From Methanocella_A sp049676595 (lineage in GTDB: Archaea > Halobacteriota > Methanocellia > Methanocellales > Methanocellaceae): a stretch of DNA of 64,000 nt. The translations under genes and the position numbers were made by a program. This document shows positions 8,208 through 16,772 of this stretch, piece after piece; within the stretch, counting starts at the first letter, position 1; every line of letters starts with the position of its first letter. The notes beneath the pieces are model-generated. The model saw only the letters and a list, made by a program, of their open reading frames with translations. It searched no databases and was not told where the DNA came from. The DNA lies in assembly GCF_049676595.1 (NCBI RefSeq), contig NZ_CP187259.1:3534001-3598000 (forward strand), read 5' to 3'.

Positions 8208-9416
8208 TTATTTCTTTCCGTTCTTGTAGTAATAATAGCCTACCACACCTGCGACGATGAGCAGGAGTAACAGCAGCAGCCACCAGTAGTCACCGATCTG
8301 CGTCTGGGCAGTCGTGGTCGGCACCGGGGTCGCTGTCGGCGTCGGCGTCGGCGTCACGGTCGCGATGGTTCCGGACCCGGGGTTAGCGGGGGTCGAAGTC
8401 GGCTGGACGGTCGGAGCCGGAGTCGGCGTAGCCGGTAGCGGTGTCGGAGACGGAACCTCGGTTACACGCACGTAGAACTCGCTCATGTCAATTGTAGCGG
8501 GAATTCCACTCGGGACAGGGGTCGGTGCAACTATCGGCGTAGCAGTCGGAGTCACCTCAGGCTCAGGCGTAGCAGTCGGAGTCGGAGTCACTTCCGGAGT
8601 TGCCGTCGGCGTAACCGTAGGAGTCACAGTCGGCGTAACCGTAGGAGTCACAGTCGGCGTAACAGTCGGCGTAACCGTAGGAGTCACAGTCGGCGTAACA
8701 GTCGGCGTAACCGTAGGAGTCACCGTAGGAGTCACAGTCGGCGTAACCGTAGGAGTCACAGTCGGCGTAACAGTCGGCGTAACAGTCGGCGTAACCGTAG
8801 GAGTCACAGTCGGCGTAACAGTCGGCGTAACCGTAGGAGTCACCGTAGGAGTCACAGTCGGCGTAACCGTAGGAGTCACAGTCGGCGTAACAGTCGGCGT
8901 AACAGTCGGCGTAACCGTAGGAGTCACCGTAGGAGTCACAGTCGGCGTAACCGTAGGAGTCACAGTCGGCGTAACAGTCGGCGTAACAGTCGGCGTAACC
9001 GTAGGAGTCACCGTAGGAGTCACCGTAGGAGTCACAGTCGAGCCTATTGTAATGTATTCCCAGGGGTTTGTAGAATCGAGTGTCACACTCTTCGTTGCTA
9101 ACAGTTCCCCATTTTCAGTATTGGTTACCTTAACAACATAAGTCCCAAGAGGTACGTTGTTAATGCTTAACGGATTGTTAGTGCTTGTATACTTACTCGG
9201 ATCGAGTCGAGTAATTCCATCACTATCGTATACTATAATAGTTATTCCAGAAGCCAGAGTATTGTCAGCGTTAATTACTCGTATTTTCAGAACCGCAGTA
9301 TCTTGCGCTGCAATTGCAGGTACGAGCATTGCCGGCGCCAGCACAATGGCGAGCGCCGCAATCACAATTATGGCAATGATCCAGACTTTGCCGTAGCTAT
9401 TGATACCTTTCTTCAT
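8208..9416 (-). CDS. Surface protein with long PTVT repeat stalk
   Basis: A 402-residue exported protein. The start at 9416 (MKKGINSYGK) is chosen because a GGGGGGAAT ribosome site precedes it and a signal peptide follows (VWIIAIIVIAALAIVLAPAM). A beta-sandwich, Cna-B-like part (about 35-115) precedes a stalk of roughly 37 four-residue repeats of the TVTP type, then a more varied Pro/Thr region, and a C-terminal membrane anchor WWLLLLLLLIVAG with a basic tail. The stalk is a likely target for O-glycosylation and should hold the N-terminal domain away from the cell. The repeat DNA is prone to length change. Confidence 0.85.
   Translation of the reverse strand: MKKGINSYGKVWIIAIIVIAALAIVLAPAMLVPAIAAQDTAVLKIRVINADNTLASGITIIVYDSDGITRLDPSKYTSTNNPLSINNVPLGTYVVKVTNTENGELLATKSVTLDSTNPWEYITIGSTVTPTVTPTVTPTVTPTVTPTVTPTVTPTVTPTVTPTVTPTVTPTVTPTVTPTVTPTVTPTVTPTVTPTVTPTVTPTVTPTVTPTVTPTVTPTVTPTVTPTVTPTVTPTVTPTVTPTVTPTVTPTVTPTVTPTVTPTVTPTVTPTATPEVTPTPTATPEPEVTPTATPIVAPTPVPSGIPATIDMSEFYVRVTEVPSPTPLPATPTPAPTVQPTSTPANPGSGTIATVTPTPTPTATPVPTTTAQTQIGDYWWLLLLLLLIVAGVVGYYYYKNGKK
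8590..9040. repeat. 12-bp tandem repeat array inside the surface gene
   Basis: About 37 copies of a 12-bp unit alternate between two versions, GTCGGCGTAAC(A/C) and GTAGGAGTCAC(A/C). The versions form larger repeated blocks of 60 bp and more, indicating growth by unequal exchange or slippage of several units at once. Each unit encodes the TVTP tetrapeptide on the minus strand. Confidence 0.95.
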
Positions 9417-9987
9417 GCAATATTCCCCCCATTGGTGTTTTCGCATCTACCTGGCAACCATCAGGTTAAATTACCCCTAAATATGTGGTAACCCAATCTG
9501 TGGCAAACGCCAAATAAATGAGTTTTTTTGTAATTACCAATTAGTAATTAGACCTTTATAATCTTTCTGATCGGAGTAAATACGCCAAATAAAAGAATAT
9601 TTTGTTTATATTAACATCACATGAATTTGCTAATTCGAATAAAGTGCTCTGTTATCGAAATAGCCTAAAAGAATGATTGGGAAGAACCATACCACCAATC
9701 CGAGGAGTAATCAATTGCGAAATCGGCCTGTTCACTTAGTTTACTCATTTCTTCCTGGATTGATAGCCAGATCTTGTTCCAGGACGCCCCATATCCAGGG
9801 ATGAGGCCTATGCCAGAAGCCGATGATACAACTATCAGGACAGGCTGAGATAGTATCCGCAGGGGTAATCGGTATAAAAACGATGAGGCGATTATCGCAC
9901 CTGTGCAGGATTACCGGCACTACCGACGTAATGCCGATCATAGCCGTCGATATATCCCGGCTCTTAACTACAAATGCTTCGTAATCA
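9417..9987. other. Intergenic region without a supported gene
   Basis: The part nearest the surface gene is AT-rich and promoter-like. It contains the inverted repeat TAATTAC-N6-GTAATTA (9531-9550) and two similar stretches CGCCAAATAAA (9509 and 9581). The part nearest moeA is less AT-rich and has a 96-codon minus-strand frame overlapping moeA, with no ribosome site or known domain, so it is not called. Confidence 0.4.
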
Positions 9988-11916
9988 TTAGATTTTGAGC
10001 CTGTATCCCAGCTTTTGGAGCTCCGCCTCAAACCTCTTTGACTTTAGTATCTCGAGGAAAGCCTTTGTAGCTGGCCGGTCCATGACATCTTTCCTGATCA
10101 CGAAGTCGTACTCCTCATCCCTCAGAGGTATGAAGCCCAGTCCATTCTGGACCACAACCGTCTTGATACCCAGGCCCGCGTCCGCCTTGCCGGCGATGAT
10201 CGCCGCTGCGACTGCGCTGTGGGTCTTCGCCTCGACATCGTAGCCCTTGATGGACTCGACCAGGTTTTCCATGGACAAGCCATTTTGTGCCGCGAGCTTC
10301 CGCAACTCCATGTCGAACAGCGTCCGGGTCCCCGACCCTTTGGTCCGGTTAACGATACGCTTGCCGGGCAGGTCTTCGATTCCCCGTATGTTCAGGGGAT
10401 TGCCTTTTGCCACTATGATCCCCTGTTCCCGGACGTAGCCCTTGACCAGGACGGCACCCTTGATGCCCAGCGCCCTCAGGAACGGCTCGTTGTAGACGCC
10501 GGACTCGTCGAGCAGGTGTACCCCGGCCACGTCGGCCACGCCTTTGCGGAGGGAGCGGAAGCCGCCCATAGAGCCGACGTTGATCGACCTGACGGTGAAG
10601 CCTTTCTCCCCCATCATATCCGTGATGACGTCGATGCCCAGGCAATGGCTGCCTATGATCAAAAGATCGGGGAAGGCGATGGCCGGCGAGAAGAGCCTGA
10701 CCTCGACATCGGAGCCCTCCTCGATCACGTGGACATCCTCGCCGATCTCCACGTAGCCGTCGGCGTCCCGGAGCGAGGTCACCGCGCCCGAGCCCTTTTC
10801 GATCGGGTAAGCGGCCAGGCCGTCTTTCGTCCGGGTCAGGCCTACGGGCTGGAGGACTTCCCTGCCTGCCTCCGACTGGAGGGTGAGGGCCATCTTCGCT
10901 TTTACAGTTGAGCGCTCTGGCTCCCGGCGGCCGCTCATGTGCCTTATTAACGGCGCGGCTACTTCGTTGAAGATGGTCAGCGCCGAAGACGGGTAGCCGG
11001 GCAATCCTATGAATGGCCGGCCGTTCGCCTCGCCGATGATCGTGGGCTTGCCGGGCTTGATCTTGATGCCGTGGACCAGGACTTTGCCGACTCCGCCCAC
11101 AGTGGAGAACATCATGTCCGATGCACCGGCTGAGGTGCTGCCCGAAGTCAGGACTAGATCATACTGGCCGGCGGCGTCCAGCAGCGCCTTCCGGAAGGCG
11201 TCGGGCTCGTCCCGGACGATGCCGCAGTAGAAGGGCTCGCCGCCGTTCTCCAGCACGCCTGCGCCTACTGCATAGGCGTTGACGTCGTAGATCTGGCCGG
11301 GCCTCAGCGGCCCGCCGGGCGGGGCTATCTCGTTGCCCGTTGAGATGATGGCCACCCTTGGCCTGCGGTACACCGGCACTTCTTTCAGCCCCACGGCTGC
11401 GAGCACGCTGATCTCTCTCGAGGTGAGCCTGGTGCCTTTTCGGAGCACCAGCTCGCCCTGCATGACATCGGCGCCGGCGTGCATGACGTTCTCCCCGGGG
11501 GAAACGGGCTTGCGCACGTGGACTGTGCTACCCTCGGTGTCGGTCTGCTCCACCATGACCACTGCGCTGGCCCCTTCGGGCATCATGGCGCCGGTGGCGA
11601 TCTCGACTGCAGTGCCAGAGTCTACCTTCGCGGTGGGAAGGTCGCCGGCGTGGATGATGCCGCCGAGCTTCAGCGACCGCGGGTCCGCCTCGTCGGCACC
11701 CCACGTATCTTTCGCCTTAACCGCATACCCGTCCATCGAGGCCCGGTCGAACCCGGGCACGTCCACCCGGGACGTGATGTTGCCGGCCAGGGTACGGTCG
11801 TAGCATGCCTGAAGAGGCACCTGCTCTTCCTCTCGCCTGTAGAACTGAAGCAGCGCCTTGCGGGCGTCTTCCAGCGATACCAGGGTGCGGAACTCTTTTC
11901 TGCTGCTGTTACTCAA
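9988..11916 (-). CDS. moeA: MoeA-type molybdopterin molybdenumtransferase fused to a PBP-like domain
   Basis: A protein of about 642 residues that inserts molybdate or tungstate into adenylylated molybdopterin. The N-terminal 400 residues are MoeA: FDRASMDGYAVKA, VEIATGAMMPEGA, the MPT-binding ISTGNEI and LTSGSTSAGASDMM, and LPGYPSSALTIF. The C-terminal 240 residues (from about LLIIGSHCLGIDV) resemble a periplasmic-binding-protein/LysR-effector domain, a fusion known in archaea and some bacteria and probably an oxyanion or cofactor sensor. A TTG start at 11916 is preferred because GGAGGT precedes it and it overlaps the stop of the upstream moeA; a longer ATG start at 11946 is possible. Confidence 0.92.
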   Translation of the reverse strand: MSNSSRKEFRTLVSLEDARKALLQFYRREEEQVPLQACYDRTLAGNITSRVDVPGFDRASMDGYAVKAKDTWGADEADPRSLKLGGIIHAGDLPTAKVDSGTAVEIATGAMMPEGASAVVMVEQTDTEGSTVHVRKPVSPGENVMHAGADVMQGELVLRKGTRLTSREISVLAAVGLKEVPVYRRPRVAIISTGNEIAPPGGPLRPGQIYDVNAYAVGAGVLENGGEPFYCGIVRDEPDAFRKALLDAAGQYDLVLTSGSTSAGASDMMFSTVGGVGKVLVHGIKIKPGKPTIIGEANGRPFIGLPGYPSSALTIFNEVAAPLIRHMSGRREPERSTVKAKMALTLQSEAGREVLQPVGLTRTKDGLAAYPIEKGSGAVTSLRDADGYVEIGEDVHVIEEGSDVEVRLFSPAIAFPDLLIIGSHCLGIDVITDMMGEKGFTVRSINVGSMGGFRSLRKGVADVAGVHLLDESGVYNEPFLRALGIKGAVLVKGYVREQGIIVAKGNPLNIRGIEDLPGKRIVNRTKGSGTRTLFDMELRKLAAQNGLSMENLVESIKGYDVEAKTHSAVAAAIIAGKADAGLGIKTVVVQNGLGFIPLRDEEYDFVIRKDVMDRPATKAFLEILKSKRFEAELQKLGYRLKI

Positions 11917-13117
11917 GGTAAACGACCTCCACGGTTTCTCCGGCATCGTAGCCTTCCCGGTCTTCGGGCACTATCACGTAGCCGTCGGCCAGAGAGACGG
12001 AGCTGAGGATGCCTGCGCCTTTGGTCCGGAGCGGGGTAGCTTTGCCGTCTTCGACAGAGACGCGGGTGTACGTCCGGTAGCCTGCCTCAGACGGGATTTT
12101 CCTCGTAAGCACAGCCTTATCCGTTCGGTACCTGGCAGCCGGAAAGTGGCCCAGCTTTTTCACGGCCGGGTCTACGAAGACCATGGAGTCGATGGCGCAC
12201 GCCGCCGGATAGCCGGGAAGACAGACGATGGGCGTCCGCTTTCCTCCAGCCTCAATGTAGCCCAGCGCCACCGGGCGGCCGGGCTTGATGGCGACGCCGT
12301 GCACCAGCACCTTGCCGACGGAGGCCACGGCCTCTGCCAGCAGGTCCCTTTTGCCTACCGAGCTGCCGCCGGTAGTGACGATCAGGTCGTAGGCTGCAGC
12401 CTCTTGCAGCGCTTCCCTGATTTTATCCAGGTCGTCGACCACGATGGCGTGCACGCCGGGCATACCCCCATACCGCCGAACATAAAGGTAGTTCATGACG
12501 CCGTTGCTCTCGTTCATCTGGCCTGCCTGGGGCTCGGTGCCCCGGGGCACGATCTCTTCGCCGGTGGGTATGATCATGACTTTGGGAAGGCAGTAGACAG
12601 AGACTTCCAGCAGGCCCATCGATGCCAGCAAGCCGGCATCGGACGGCTTGAGCTGGCGGCCTTTGCGAAACACGATGTCGTTCCTGCGCACGTCCTCGCC
12701 CCTGAAGCCCACGTTCTGCCCGGGCGAGACCTGCCCGAGCACCTCCACCAAGGCACCCGCAGGCTCCGTGTTCTCCACCATGACGACAGCATCAGCGCCT
12801 TCCGGTATCGGGCTGCCCGTGTGGACCTGCCTGCACTCGCCGGGGTTTACTCGATCTGCTGTGACCACTTTCAGCATGATGCCGGCGTCCCTGCTGCCGC
12901 CGAAGGTATCCTCCGCCCGGACCGCGTAGCCGTCCATTGCACTCCGGTCGTAGTGGGGCACATCCCTTGGCGAGAGGATGTCCCCGGATAATACACGGCC
13001 GTCACATTCCTCGATCTTAACCTTCTCTACCGCAGCCAGGGGTTCGAAGGAGCTCAGGAAGATGTCGAGGGCTTTGTCAATGCTGGTCTTGGTCTGGAAG
13101 CCCGATTTCAGAGGCAT
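11909..13117 (-). CDS. moeA: MoeA molybdopterin molybdenumtransferase
   Basis: A 402-residue stand-alone MoeA. Motifs include HYDRSAMDGYAVRA, VHTGSPIPEGADAVVMVE, IPTGEEIVPRG, VTTGGSSVGKRDLL, VHGVAIKPGRP and LPGYPAACAID. It lies directly upstream of the fused MoeA with an 8-bp overlap, so the two are cotranscribed. Pairs of MoeA paralogues are common in archaea and may divide molybdenum and tungsten insertion; that split is inference here. The start at 13117 (MPLKSGFQ) is chosen since the longer frame begins in AT-rich promoter-like sequence. Confidence 0.93.
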   Translation of the reverse strand: MPLKSGFQTKTSIDKALDIFLSSFEPLAAVEKVKIEECDGRVLSGDILSPRDVPHYDRSAMDGYAVRAEDTFGGSRDAGIMLKVVTADRVNPGECRQVHTGSPIPEGADAVVMVENTEPAGALVEVLGQVSPGQNVGFRGEDVRRNDIVFRKGRQLKPSDAGLLASMGLLEVSVYCLPKVMIIPTGEEIVPRGTEPQAGQMNESNGVMNYLYVRRYGGMPGVHAIVVDDLDKIREALQEAAAYDLIVTTGGSSVGKRDLLAEAVASVGKVLVHGVAIKPGRPVALGYIEAGGKRTPIVCLPGYPAACAIDSMVFVDPAVKKLGHFPAARYRTDKAVLTRKIPSEAGYRTYTRVSVEDGKATPLRTKGAGILSSVSLADGYVIVPEDREGYDAGETVEVVYLE

Positions 13118-13194
13118 AAAGAAGTAAATGGATTTGATAGCCTTAAACGTTGCGGGTTTTATCAATAGGCTAGCTGTACCTCGAATCCGGCGCG

Positions 13195-13204
13195 TTTAAA
13201 TACA
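13195..13204 (+). promoter_or_regulatory. TATA box of the small methanogen gene
   Basis: GTTTAAATAC lies about 35 bp before the ATG of the 50-codon gene and fits an archaeal TATA element; start of transcription would be close to the GGTGAT ribosome site. Confidence 0.5.
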
Positions 13205-13233
13205 AGGGCATCGTACGGTTAACAGGTGATCTT

Positions 13234-13386
13234 ATGAAGGTCGAATTAAATGTCGATGGCAAGCAGATACCGATGAACAAGTTTGTGCAGAAGATCGTGG
13301 GCTCCACCATTAAAGGCATGATCGAAACCCTCGACGACGTGGGCGCGTGGAAGAAGCTGGAAATTAAAATCAGCAACGAAGAGTAG
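13234..13386 (+). CDS. Small conserved methanogen protein, 50 residues
   Basis: A 50-codon gene encoding a soluble protein starting MKVELNVDGKQIPMNKFVQK. It has a GGTGAT ribosome site four bases before the ATG and a TATA box upstream. The pattern beta strand, helix, beta strand (VGAWKKLEIKIS) resembles a short methanogen-specific family I recall as uncharacterised. It sits between the moeA pair and the tungstate-type transporter but has its own promoter. Function unknown. Confidence 0.8.
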   Translation: MKVELNVDGKQIPMNKFVQKIVGSTIKGMIETLDDVGAWKKLEIKISNEE

Positions 13387-13448
13387 TTTAAACTTTTTAG
13401 GTCTGGCGAAGGGATTTTTGACGATTGCGGCAGGGCTACAGGCTAAAT

Positions 13449-13498
13449 GTAACTACATTAGATTACGAAATATTTATGTAATAACCTGTATTAGTTAC
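13449..13498. promoter_or_regulatory. TATA box flanked by two GTAA...TTAC dyads
   Basis: Two dyads, GTAA-N10-TTAC at 13449-13466 and GTAA-N13-TTAC at 13478-13498, flank an AAATATTTATG TATA element. A regulator bound to either would control the transporter downstream. A molybdate- or tungstate-responsive factor is the obvious guess from context, but the site is not a textbook ModE sequence. Confidence 0.45.
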
Positions 13499-13659
13499 AC
13501 ACATACATAACCGCAACATACCTGCTCAGGTATTTCCTCCCGGATAAACCAGTAGGTCCGGAGTTGGAAAGTACTGCAGCCGCCCGGCCACCCGTAAAAT
13601 GCCAAGGTTTATGTGGCCGGGCTTCACATTTATCGGTTACTTATTATCATAGGTGGGCA

Positions 13660-14358
13660 ATGTCAGCTAATTATATCGTTGATGGCTTTTTCCAGGCCGT
13701 TAGCCTGATAGCAAGCCTTAACCCCGAAATCCTCGGGGTGACAGTGCTATCGCTGCAGGTTTCCGGCACCGCTACATTGCTTGCCGCGCTGGTCGGCATT
13801 CCAGCCGGAGTGCTCATCGGCCTCAATGAGTTCCCGGGTAAGCGGCTGATCCAGAACATAGTAAACACTCTTATGGGGCTGCCCCCGGTGGTCGTAGGCC
13901 TGCTGGTCTTTCTGACAGTATCCAGAGCCGGGCCGCTGGGATCGTATGGCATCCTGTTCACCCCTACCGCGATGATCATCGCTCAGTTCGTGCTGGTCAC
14001 GCCCATCATCACCAGCCTGAGTATCTCGGCTACCAGAGCGGTCGATCGCCCGGTAATCGAGACTGCGGTATCGCTCGGCGCCCGGAAATTCGAGACCATG
14101 TCGGTGGTGCTCTTCGAGGCCAGGCAGGCGCTGGTCACGGCAGTGCTGGCAGGCTTCGGCAGGGCGGTGGCAGAGGTGGGCGCGGTCATGATCGTGGGCG
14201 GAGACATCAGGTGGGCGACAAGGGTGCTGACTACGTCTATCGTGCTCCAGACTAGGGTAGGGGATTATGCGATGGCCATCGCCCTCGGCCTGATTCTACT
14301 GTTACTGTCCTTTACGATCAACCTGATGGTCAACATGATGCAGGGGGATCACCGGTGA
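13660..14358 (+). CDS. tupB: ABC transporter permease, tungstate/molybdate type
   Basis: A 232-residue inner-membrane permease with five or six hydrophobic segments and the binding-protein-dependent signature around EVGAVMIVGGDIRWATRVLT, typical of TupB/WtpB-like tungstate permeases. The start at 13660 (MSANYIVDG) follows an AGGTGGG ribosome site; the longer frame upstream overlaps promoter sequence. Its stop overlaps the GTG of the ATPase gene. Neighbouring moeA genes support tungstate or molybdate as substrate. No substrate-binding protein gene is adjacent. Confidence 0.88.
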   Translation: MSANYIVDGFFQAVSLIASLNPEILGVTVLSLQVSGTATLLAALVGIPAGVLIGLNEFPGKRLIQNIVNTLMGLPPVVVGLLVFLTVSRAGPLGSYGILFTPTAMIIAQFVLVTPIITSLSISATRAVDRPVIETAVSLGARKFETMSVVLFEARQALVTAVLAGFGRAVAEVGAVMIVGGDIRWATRVLTTSIVLQTRVGDYAMAIALGLILLLLSFTINLMVNMMQGDHR

Positions 14359-15074
14359 GCAGCCTGTCTGTCAGAAATGTAACGAAAACGGCCGGGAACA
14401 AGGCCATCCTTAAGGACGTGAGCCTGGAAGTCAGGGACGGGGAGATCATGGCGATCCTGGGCCCGAGTGGCGCGGGAAAAAGCACGCTACTTCGGATCGT
14501 CAACATGCTGGACCGCCCTGACAGCGGCCAGGTGCTCGTCGACGGGCGGAACGTCTGGGCCGAGAACCGGCTGGAGATGCAGCGCTCGATGGCGATGGTC
14601 TTCCAGAAGCCCATAGCCTTTTCCTGGAACGTGTACGATAACGCGGCCTACGGCCTGAGGTTGCGCGGGGTCGACAAAGCGGAGATCGATTCGAGGGTGA
14701 AGGAAGCGCTGGCACTGCTCGACATGACGGGCAAAGAGCGCCAGTATGCCCGCAGCCTCTCCGGGGGAGAAACCCAGCGGCTAGCCTTTGCAAGGGCGGT
14801 CGTGCTCAGGCCGAAGCTGCTGCTCCTGGACGAGCCCACGGCTAACCTGGACCCGGCGAACGTGGCCATAATGGAGCGGGCAATAAAGGATGTCAACGAG
14901 AAGTACCGCACCACGGTAGTGCTGGTCACCCACAGCATATACCAGGCCCGGCGGCTGTCCACGACGGCGGCTTTCATGATGAACGGGGAAGTCATAGAGG
15001 CCGGTAAGGACCTGATCGAGAGGCCGGCAGACCCCAGGACCCGGATGTTCATCAACGGAGAACTGGTATATTGA
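14355..15074 (+). CDS. tupC: ABC transporter ATP-binding protein, tungstate/molybdate type
   Basis: A 239-residue ATPase that energises the permease encoded just upstream. Walker A GPSGAGKS is at residues 36-43, the signature LSGGETQ at 135-141, Walker B LLLLDEP at about 155-161 and the switch His in LVTHS. It starts with GTG at 14355, overlapping the permease stop by 4 bp, so the genes are translationally coupled. The last 23 bp overlap the convergent metalloprotease gene. Confidence 0.9.
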   Translation: MSSLSVRNVTKTAGNKAILKDVSLEVRDGEIMAILGPSGAGKSTLLRIVNMLDRPDSGQVLVDGRNVWAENRLEMQRSMAMVFQKPIAFSWNVYDNAAYGLRLRGVDKAEIDSRVKEALALLDMTGKERQYARSLSGGETQRLAFARAVVLRPKLLLLDEPTANLDPANVAIMERAIKDVNEKYRTTVVLVTHSIYQARRLSTTAAFMMNGEVIEAGKDLIERPADPRTRMFINGELVY

Positions 15075-15810
15075 TACTGCCTAACAACTCGTCCAGCGGC
15101 AGCTTATGCTGTCTCTCTTTAAGCTCTCTCCAGTGGTCGGCGCAGTAGTCGTCCGGGGACGGAGATGTGTAGTTTTGCCTGTGCACCCGGATCAGAGATC
15201 CGACCATAGCGCACTGCTGATCCTCGTCGTGGTCCAGCCCCAGCAGGTGGCCTGCCTCGTGGATCAGCACCGTTTTCTCTTCACCGTCGTCCCGGATGTT
15301 GTTCTTGAAGATCACGAAGGAGTCGCCGCGATAGCTCACTCCCCCAACCCTGTTGCCCTTGCTCAGCTTTGGCTCCGGAGCTGTAGCGTTCACGTAAAAT
15401 ATATAGATCACGGCATCTCCCCCGATCAGCCCGGTACGGGAGATGGCATGCTCTTTGATCATCGAGTTGCCGAACACCGTCACTTCTCCGGAGCCCAGGA
15501 TTGAGGGCACTTCTTCCGCCCCGATATCGGCATATTCCCGAACTACGACTGTTTTCCCTGTGGCGTTCGAGAGCAGAGTTTGAAGGTGCCGTAATGCGGC
15601 ATCTGAGGGCGTGGGAGCTTCCCCGTAGTGGACTTCGACGACTAGCCGGTTATAAGTAGACGGCTCGAATAGGTATACCGGCGCATATGAGCCTACCTTG
15701 CTTACCAGGCTTTCGTGGGCATACCACGGGACCGCGACCGAAGAGACAGCAAGGCAGAGCGTGAAGGCTGCCAGTAGGCCGACTAACAGAATAAGGCTCC
15801 GCCGGGGCAT
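15052..15810 (-). CDS. Membrane-anchored or secreted metzincin-type metalloprotease
   Basis: A 252-residue protein. Residues 4-28 form a signal anchor (SLILLVGLLAAFTLCLAVSS). HEAGHLLGLDHD at residues 184-195 is the extended zinc motif HExxHxxGxxHD of metzincins, and AMVG shortly after may be the Met-turn. The catalytic part would face outside the cell. The group resembles archaemetzincin and related archaeal peptidases. It is convergent with tupC and overlaps it by 23 bp; the substrate is unknown. Confidence 0.75.
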   Translation of the reverse strand: MPRRSLILLVGLLAAFTLCLAVSSVAVPWYAHESLVSKVGSYAPVYLFEPSTYNRLVVEVHYGEAPTPSDAALRHLQTLLSNATGKTVVVREYADIGAEEVPSILGSGEVTVFGNSMIKEHAISRTGLIGGDAVIYIFYVNATAPEPKLSKGNRVGGVSYRGDSFVIFKNNIRDDGEEKTVLIHEAGHLLGLDHDEDQQCAMVGSLIRVHRQNYTSPSPDDYCADHWRELKERQHKLPLDELLGSINIPVLR

Positions 15811-16074
15811 GGATAGTGATTATACACGACTGTTTATAACGTTTGGCATTGAGGGCTGCCGTTAGCCGGACCTTGTGTATTTAGGTTAAAGACTGGTTTG
15901 CTCCTGTAGGTTATGCGACAGGAAGCATGCCTTTATAGATCGACACCTATGATCTTACTTACTTTTTTCTAATTTATCTTTTGAAATTCGCCCAAATGAA
16001 ATTTAGGAAAGCTTTATATGCGATTGTTACTTAAAAGAATAATAGTCGCTTTAATTTATGGGGGGCATATCGCG

Positions 16075-16608
16075 ATGAAGGACTTACAGCTACCATACAA
16101 TGACCATTTTAACGCCAGTACTACTCACTGTACTTACGAGGATGACTGCTGGCCGGCAGCGGATTTTCACGGATCAGAGCAGACGGTTGATTCCGAATTT
16201 CTGGATGCCCTGTGCAATGGCGTCGTCATCGTGGGCGACGACCTGAAGATCTCGTCCCAGAACTACATTTCCAGGGTAAACATGGGCGACCTGAAAGGCC
16301 AGGACTGCTTCAGGGTGCTGGAAAACAGGGATTCTCCTTGCGAGAACTGCCCAAAGCTCGGCAAGGCCAGCGGTAACTTCGAGACGTCCATGCGGTGCGC
16401 AGGCGCATCCTGTACGCTGTACGAGGTCCGCATCTACCAGTCGGAAAACGGCAGCATCGCCGAGATTTACCCCAACATGATCGACCGGGAAGTACTGCTT
16501 AAAAATCTCAACGCTTTCAGCGAAGAGATGCAGCTGCTGAAAGACGTAGTGGAGAACGTCCGGACCGCCATCATGGAAGATGAGCCGGCCACAAAGTCAG
16601 TATACTGA
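16075..16608 (+). CDS. Single PAS-like domain protein with Cys cluster
   Basis: A 177-residue soluble protein. Residues 40-150 resemble a PAS sensor domain (LDALCNGVVIVGDDLKI to a YEVRIYQSENG strand), and the insert DCFRVLENRDSPCENCP is like the Cys-rich stretch seen in PAS domains of methanogen sensor kinases. No kinase or output domain follows; the C-terminus is a helix. The start at 16075 is preferred because GGGGGG lies about nine bases upstream. It may sense redox state or a ligand and act through a partner. Confidence 0.65.
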   Translation: MKDLQLPYNDHFNASTTHCTYEDDCWPAADFHGSEQTVDSEFLDALCNGVVIVGDDLKISSQNYISRVNMGDLKGQDCFRVLENRDSPCENCPKLGKASGNFETSMRCAGASCTLYEVRIYQSENGSIAEIYPNMIDREVLLKNLNAFSEEMQLLKDVVENVRTAIMEDEPATKSVY

Positions 16609-16630
16609 TATCTTTTTAAGGCTACTGAAG

Positions 16631-16714
16631 TATAGTCCTTTGTGAAACTTTTAGTACGGTCCGGCAGGTCTGGTTGACTGCCGGACCGTACTATGAGTTT
16701 CAAGAATGACTATA
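16631..16714. repeat. 84-bp long hairpin between convergent genes
   Basis: Two 37-bp arms separated by a 10-nt loop match with about five mismatches. The inner 15 bp (AGTACGGTCCGGCAG) are perfect. It is much longer than a usual terminator and lies 22 bp after the PAS gene. It could be a small palindromic element or a structured RNA 3' end. Confidence 0.8.
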
Positions 16715-16772
16715 TGCTAAAAATGGCATTAAAAAAGGCTGCGGGTAAGCCCGTTTTTACTTAGGCCCGCGC

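Noticed and set aside
8485..9141. 218-codon plus-strand GVTV repeat frame
   Set aside because: It is the reverse reading of the TVTP repeats; the minus strand has a signal peptide and membrane anchor.
9741..10031. 96-codon minus-strand frame downstream of the fused moeA
   Set aside because: It overlaps the moeA 3' end, has no ribosome site and no recognised domain.
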